Part shown: positions 59,601 to 64,000 of the stretch, piece by piece | Layout of the letters: each line of letters starts with the position of its first letter | How positions within the stretch are numbered: position 1 is the first letter of the stretch | Program-made: the position numbers and the translations under genes | Notes under the pieces: generated by a model | The model's input: only the letters and a program-made list of their open reading frames with translations | What the model was told of the DNA's origin: nothing | Database searches by the model: none | Assembly: GCF_933775445.1 (NCBI RefSeq) | Contig: NC_065875.1 | Location: forward strand, 9,189,001-9,253,000 | Origin: Argentina anserina | Taxonomy: Eukaryota > Streptophyta > Magnoliopsida > Rosales > Rosaceae | Direction of reading: 5' to 3' | Length of the DNA stretch: 64,000 nt

Positions 59601-59638
59601 TTCTGCAAGGGAAGGTGAAGCCTACATCAGCAACATGA
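53692..59638 (+). CDS. SELENOF: SELENOF/Sep15-family ER thioredoxin-like protein, 4 exons
   Basis: Animal SELENOF sits in the ER with UGGT and is thought to aid glycoprotein folding. Plant members are non-seleno homologues. Exons are 53692-53860, 54505-54563, 59116-59297 and 59566-59638 (169+59+182+73 nt), joining in frame to 160 aa. Residues 1-22 are a signal peptide (SGLVVVVCLVGLSSA). The Cys-rich UGGT-binding-like part follows: ECENLGF, LCSDC, then SDCKKCC (about 31-68). The thioredoxin-like fold starts with ILEVCMRKLVFYP and ends QFLQGKVKPTSAT. Where animals have C-G-Sec, this protein has C-M-R, so the second redox residue is missing. No in-frame UGA exists. Intron 2 (4.55 kb) contains a young copia-type element. 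Head-to-head with the PPR gene. Confidence 0.93.
56097..56589 (+). repeat. 5' LTR of the copia-type element
   Basis: 493 bp with TG/CA ends. The TATA box CTATATAAGG lies at 56272-56281. A splice-like TTTGTAG sits near 56519-56525, ahead of the primer-binding site. Confidence 0.9.
56633..58030 (+). CDS. Copia-type Gag with zinc knuckle and terminal protease motif, 465 aa
   Basis: The intact frame encodes a retrotransposon Gag of the UBN2/Retrotran_gag_2 type: LTHKNWVTWKPRMEDIL near the start, then TDAEELWKILESLFEKK and DELLALLLLGTLPDSW. A CX2CX4HX4C knuckle (CHYCGEKGHMKRMC) sits at 218-231. An aspartic-protease-like WFVDTGASCHVSS lies at about 274-286, with the catalytic DTGA at 277-280. The gag_pre-integrase-like region LKDVRHVPDLRVNILSASAL follows, after which the protein ends with an unrelated acidic tail. 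It therefore stops just where integrase would begin. It could form particles, but it would need another element to supply RT and integrase. Confidence 0.9.
   Translation: MDDDMKGTMIKLTHKNWVTWKPRMEDILYCRDMHEAIEGVAAKPTNMTDEKWRKLHRKAVGTIRQWVDDSVFHHVSKETDAEELWKILESLFEKKTAAKKAFLIKEMVNMKFDDDTSVAVHLNNFQNVTNQLSTMGMKVDDELLALLLLGTLPDSWETFVVTLSNYASNGVLSMDTVKDNMLNEEQRRKSVGTDNEHARALYVKGKGKNSGQRFSGDCHYCGEKGHMKRMCRKWKQNKKKSKYQDEDNGYSACVSDELLTLQECLYVGDKGHDWFVDTGASCHVSSNLELFSTYKTCDFGMLKMGNSSYSKISGIGDICIETNLGYHMTLKDVRHVPDLRVNILSASALDRQGFHQFIGDGKWKLTNRSLDVASGEFCRSLYKTHSLVYKEDLSAMGDTSSDIRRHGDGHIRKKGVLEKWSQMSFSNGFSDQGEDGQELFHQQGHGDELFDQGEPDHGELHAPTT
58112..58604 (+). repeat. 3' LTR of the copia-type element
   Basis: Same length as the 5' LTR. 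The three differences seen are in TTTG(A/G)TGAGG, TGCT(A/C)TAGG and GTTC(C/A)TGTCC. Confidence 0.9.
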
Positions 59639-59639
59639 A

Positions 59640-60820
59640 AATACTGGTTATTTTCTCCTGTCACTACCTGATGGTAGATATGTCACTGGATCTTATAGGG
59701 AAACATAAAACTGATATCTGGACAATTGATGTTCTCGTCTTTTTCCTATTTTCTCCTAGTTCTTTCTTTCATTTTTTGCTTTGTAATAGTTAATAGATTA
59801 GTTTTTTGTATTGTTCGACTCTTCAATCCATCGCTCTATAATATATTTACTGATAACTCAATGGTTCTACTTTCACGGAAAGACAAACTCCTATTTAGTG
59901 TCAGAATATGAAATGACTACATGAAGTCTATGATTCTGTCATTTCTGTGGTTGGTTTGATTTCCAACAGCCTCCCTGAAACTAAGCTCATTGTATTTCAC
60001 TTTCCAAACATCTTTAGTTCATAAGAAATCTCCTTTGAAAGGCTTTATGAAAATATCAGCACTTGATCTTTACATCGATAAAGCTTTAATCAGTGGTCAA
60101 AAATAATGAAATTTCACATGAATGGTCATTCCATGACACACCAAGTAATTAAAGTGCAATTGAGAACCCTGTCGCAACATCTTTGTAGTAAACTTTTGTC
60201 ATCCTGCAACTCGACGCAGTACTGACTCGAGTAGCTAAAACAGCCGCAACTAGTTTCACTAGTTTCACTGCAGTACTGACTCGAGTAGCTAAAACAGCCG
60301 CAACTAGTTTCACTAGTTTCACTGCAGTAGTGCAATGTATCTCCCTTGGCAGTGCAGGGATACACTAGAGTAGTCTGCATTAGTTTGTAATTAATCTGTC
60401 TATTCTCTAATCCAGGTTTTTGCCATACCACATTAACGATTATATCAAGCCATACAATAATGAGCAAAAGATATGGAAGGGGCAAACCACAGAATTGGTA
60501 AAGCAGGTTTATACATACGTTTATATGAACCCAGGTTTATAAATATGTTTATAAGAACCCAAGATTTATAGCATAGGTTTATACATATACATTCTGCAAA
60601 TTTTCAAGTAAACAATAAAACCTGGAGGACTAGAAACTCATCATACCACCAATCATTAAATGAAGGTCCTGCATGACTGCATTCGGAAGGCGTCATGCTA
60701 AAAATCTCAGTTATGAATCCTCTTCCGCTTCAGGAAATTAGTTGTTCTTTAGAAATGATTGGTTACCCTTTACACTGCCTCAATCCATTACCTTTGGATT
60801 TTTGAATGGTTGACTCGACA
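59640..60820. other. Convergent 3' flanks of SELENOF and bHLH153
   Basis: The 3'UTRs of both genes fall here. No other gene was recognised. A 54-bp tandem repeat is listed separately. Confidence 0.5.
60216..60331. repeat. 54-bp tandem repeat, two full copies plus a stub
   Basis: Unit GCAGTACTGACTCGAGTAGC (start) ending in the doublet TAGTTTCACTAGTTTCACT. Copies are at 60216-60269 and 60270-60323, with a third start at 60324. The two copies are essentially identical. Confidence 0.9.
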
Positions 60821-60827
60821 ATATCTA

Positions 60828-63522
60828 TCAATAGGAATTTGAGGACACGCTCTCGAATTTAGGGGAAGTAGTCTTATTGGGAGCCCAGATGTCTGCACCA
60901 TTACTTTGAGCAACTCCAACTGTGCAATCAACCGGAACGAGACAAATACCTCTGCTTCTCAAGCTGAATGGCTGCAATTCCTGAAAATGAAAATCATTTT
61001 GTATACACAAAGTAGTGAAGAAAATGGCAGCATGTTTGATCCATGAGCTCCATACCGCTTTTCTTTTAGTCTATAATCATATGATTAGGATGTCTCATAA
61101 TCACGGCATATTGCATTGGATGAATCTATGCTATTTTTGTAGCCAAAACTGAATTTTTTTTACTTTTATACCCTCGATTAAATAAGTTTATTGACTGTAT
61201 GTGATTGTTAGACATAAGATAGTAATAGTAAATAAAAATTTATACAGAAAATATCTCCCACGTCTAGGCTGTTAACCACCCACTTCTCCACGCCCATAAG
61301 GAGTGAGCAGTTTCTAGTGTTATATAACCCAAAGAAAATATATAAATATAACTGTGACTTCTTGCAATTATGCAAGCTGAAGCTCACCTGCATCTTAGCT
61401 GTTGGCGTACTTTGTAGGTATGGAGCGCTCAACACCTAAATCGATTAACAAGAAGAAAGCCAACTCAGTTACCATTTAACACAGTACCTATTAGAGACGT
61501 ATAGGTACAGACCCGAAACATTGCAAATAACAGAAATTTGAAGTGACTTTGATCATGATTGTTTTTATTTTGACTTGGGAATTAAGCAATGTCCATAAAA
61601 ATGGACATGTCTCAGCCATATATACCTCACCATGTGACACACACACACACACATGGTTAATTTATAGCAGATATAATCATATAAAGCATGATTGTCTATA
61701 GCAGCAATGAACCCCGAAAATTTTATACTCACGATATGGGGGCTCACGCATTAGAAACCAAGGAAAAATACAATTGACTTTATTTTTTTATAGTTAAAAT
61801 ACAAAATACAAGTTCAAAAACTGAAATTTTTCGGTGAAATCATTTACATTTTTCTTTTTTGGATCAAAAAAAGAGATACAAGGTATGATTTTTATACCAT
61901 CAAAAGTTCACATAAAATTCTCAGAATACGGCATGTTATTACTACACTTGGTTAAACCAATTAGGAAGTTAGGAATTGAGGTTGATATTCAAGTGAAAAT
62001 ATTTGGCTAACCTTGACTTGGTCATGAAGGAAGCGGATATAATCCATTGCCTCCAACAAGACAGAAGCAGTATCTGTCTGCAATAAAATGAAGGGAACTA
62101 TGAAGCTCAGGCACATATATATACATATATAACTAACATATAGTCAAATAGTCATATACATATATTAGACTAACATATTATTGGAAATTACATGAGACGA
62201 GATATAGCATGCACATTCTGTATTATTTTCCAGTCATACCCAAAGTCTCATGGACCCAGAAATCTAAATTACTAATTCCAATAGATGAGTTGGTGAAAAC
62301 AATTGATGCTGTAATGCCACGATTCAGTATTATGCTTTTACAGTTCATGCATTAATGAGAATGACTCATGCATGCTATGTACCTTTCCGAATGGAGAAAC
62401 AAGCTGTTGTAGAGCCAAAATTCGTTCACCAAGCTTCTCTTTTCTCTCCTAGAAGAAGTACAATAAAAACAAGAATTAAAAGACAAATAGTGGGGAGATA
62501 AGGCTGAAACCTAAGTCGAGTGTAATACTAAAGAGAAAACGAAGTGACATTCTAAGTTTGTTTTCTTTCTGCCACATTGATCTACATCAATACATTTTCA
62601 ATCGCCATGCGAATATTGGCTTATAACTCATTACATTGATCGTTAAAGGTTGTCCCGTTTTCTATATCAATGCATTTTGAAAAGAAAAGAAAAAAAACAG
62701 CAAAGCATCAGAAATGGCATACAAAGTAGAGCACTTTCTAATATAACACGTTTATAAATAATATACATCAATGTTGAGCCACTTATCATGGATCTAACTC
62801 AAAATAGAATGTATAATTGAATCCAAAATTCAACATATAAAAGATAGCTCTGATGCCTCAAGGTGAAACTTTCAAGTTTAGAAGCATAAATAGGAAGCTA
62901 TCTAAAGCCAGAATGGCTCCCAAATACCGATTTCATACAGGAAGGGAAAAAAAAAAGGAAGAAGATCAAAGTTGCAGAAGTGCAACCAAAGTTTTACACA
63001 ACATTAAATTTTCACGACAACTGTGCTCCTTGACATAAAAACACAGATAACATTTACATTTACGATGTCCACAATTAGAAGGAGGCAAAGAAAGGAACAG
63101 AAACCTTTGTTGACATGGATAATTCAGTCTTATGTCGCTTCGATGCAACAGCAGTGACACTGCTTTGGTCAATAGAGCAGGGGCTTCTTTTGTGTTCTGT
63201 CATCTTTCTGACATCAATACCTTCTTCTCCCTAGTTTTAACAGCACAAAGATAAATCACTATGCCCAAGAGAAATAGTATAAACAAATGCTTACGCCTGA
63301 ACAATTATTGTTAAATTCAATAAATTGACACTCTACCCAGTTCCTATACAACATGACAGTCTCCAGACTAAAACAAGTAATCTTTTCCAGTAAAATACTA
63401 AAGAACATAGCAAAGCAATCCCTAATTTGAGTAAATAACCATCTAACATGTTTGAAACAATGTATAACAGTTTATACTTGTTCAGGAGGATATGCATGAG
63501 ATTCTGCTGCATAGTAGTCCAT
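60828..63522 (-). CDS. BHLH153: Atypical bHLH transcription factor, bHLH153-like, 6 exons
   Basis: Minus-strand exons are 63522-63478, 63230-63105, 62448-62383, 62077-62012, 61435-61388 and 60980-60828 (45+126+66+66+48+153 nt). They join in frame to 167 aa with GT/AG borders. The helix-loop-helix region spans exons 3-4: [20 protein letters not shown] then [27 protein letters not shown] and [14 protein letters not shown] follow, the usual C-terminal box of this plant subgroup. The basic region ([17 protein letters not shown]) lacks the His-Glu-Arg pattern needed for E-box contact, so it may act by dimerising rather than binding DNA directly. The text [15 protein letters not shown] in exon 2 matches the start of Arabidopsis bHLH153 (At1g05710) as I recall, so translation may instead begin there (63203, 143 aa). 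Tail-to-tail with SELENOF, as in Arabidopsis. Confidence 0.9.
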
Positions 63523-64000
63523 CCTCACTTCCAATGTGACTCATTAATGCAAAAGGTTCAATAAAAGTCTAACACAGCAAAGGAAAATCATCTCGCACAT
63601 GGGTACAATCTGCAGGAAGGCACCCATGTGGCACGAGAAATTTTGATAAATGACCTCTTTTAGGCCCTTAAATTGACTATTAACCATGTTTTTATAACTA
63701 GTTGAAAACTAACCACAAAAAGAATTTAATGTCTCAATTGCCCTTATTTTAACTGATGCATCTCGTACTCTTACTCTCATTTCTTTTCGTATATATCTCA
63801 ATGACTCTTTCTCGATTCTCATGATCATGTGGCCAACTCTTTATACAACAGGCATACAAATAAGGTACCGGCCACAATTGTAAGATATATTGCAGCATTG
63901 CAGGTGATCATAGCTCAATTTAATTGTTTGAGTTCTCCATAATTGTTGGGTGGTACGTATTGTCTTATGGACAGTACTGGAGATGCAAATCGATAAAAAG
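63523..64000. other. bHLH153 upstream region, no other gene
   Basis: Holds the presumed leader and promoter of the minus-strand bHLH gene. I see no separate gene up to the window end. Confidence 0.4.

Noticed and set aside
53692..59638. Selenocysteine (UGA) codon and SECIS in the SELENOF homologue
   Set aside because: The position aligned to Sec is an ordinary Arg codon within C-M-R, and no in-frame UGA occurs before the stop. Land plants lack the Sec machinery.

Overview
This window is nuclear DNA from a flowering plant, almost certainly a eudicot. The genes have GT-AG introns and belong to plant-specific families (IQD, P-class PPR, plastid acyl-ACP desaturase, CBL calcium sensors). The intergenic DNA is AT-rich and crowded with plant transposon relics. 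A rosid is plausible, but I cannot fix the species.

Five protein-coding genes are well supported. They are a plastid stearoyl-ACP desaturase (4023-7471, minus, 3 exons), an IQ67-domain calmodulin-binding protein (21928-25538, minus, 5 coding exons plus a likely 5'UTR intron), an intronless P-class PPR protein resembling Arabidopsis At4g19440 (50874-53438, minus), a SELENOF/Sep15-family ER thioredoxin-like protein (53692-59638, plus, 4 exons) and a bHLH153-like atypical bHLH protein (60828-63522, minus, 6 exons). A basic 179-aa protein of unknown function lies at 39165-39704. PPR and SELENOF are head-to-head across about 250 bp; SELENOF and bHLH153 are tail-to-tail. From memory, the SELENOF/bHLH153 pair matches At1g05720/At1g05710, so it is probably an old conserved block.

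Two host-gene relics stand out. One is a CBL4/SOS3-like calcium-sensor pseudogene (19330-20753): all eight exons are recognisable, but it has stops and frameshifts. The other is a decayed second copy of the bHLH153-like gene (47884-49060), on the other side of the PPR/SELENOF pair.

The rest is a layered transposon landscape. It includes a Ty3/gypsy gag fragment and LTR (left edge), a RICESLEEPER-like hAT transposase pseudogene (about 7.8-12.2 kb), and a LINE ORF1-type relic (12.4-14.1 kb). There is LINE zf-RVT debris (15.4-16.3 kb) and a TRIM element with a perfect 5-bp target duplication (42169-42760), with a diverged relative at 21149. A MULE-like long-TIR element with a 9-bp target duplication (32066-33149) sits in a minisatellite and itself holds a solo LTR. 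A hAT element with an 8-bp target duplication (36010-37949) carries two tandem copies of a captured HINT/HIT exon. A young copia-type element with only gag and a protease motif sits in SELENOF intron 2 (56097-58604).

The most interesting items are the hAT element with the duplicated HINT exon, the young gag-only element inside SELENOF, the nested repeat-MULE-LTR locus, and the pair of decayed regulatory-gene copies.
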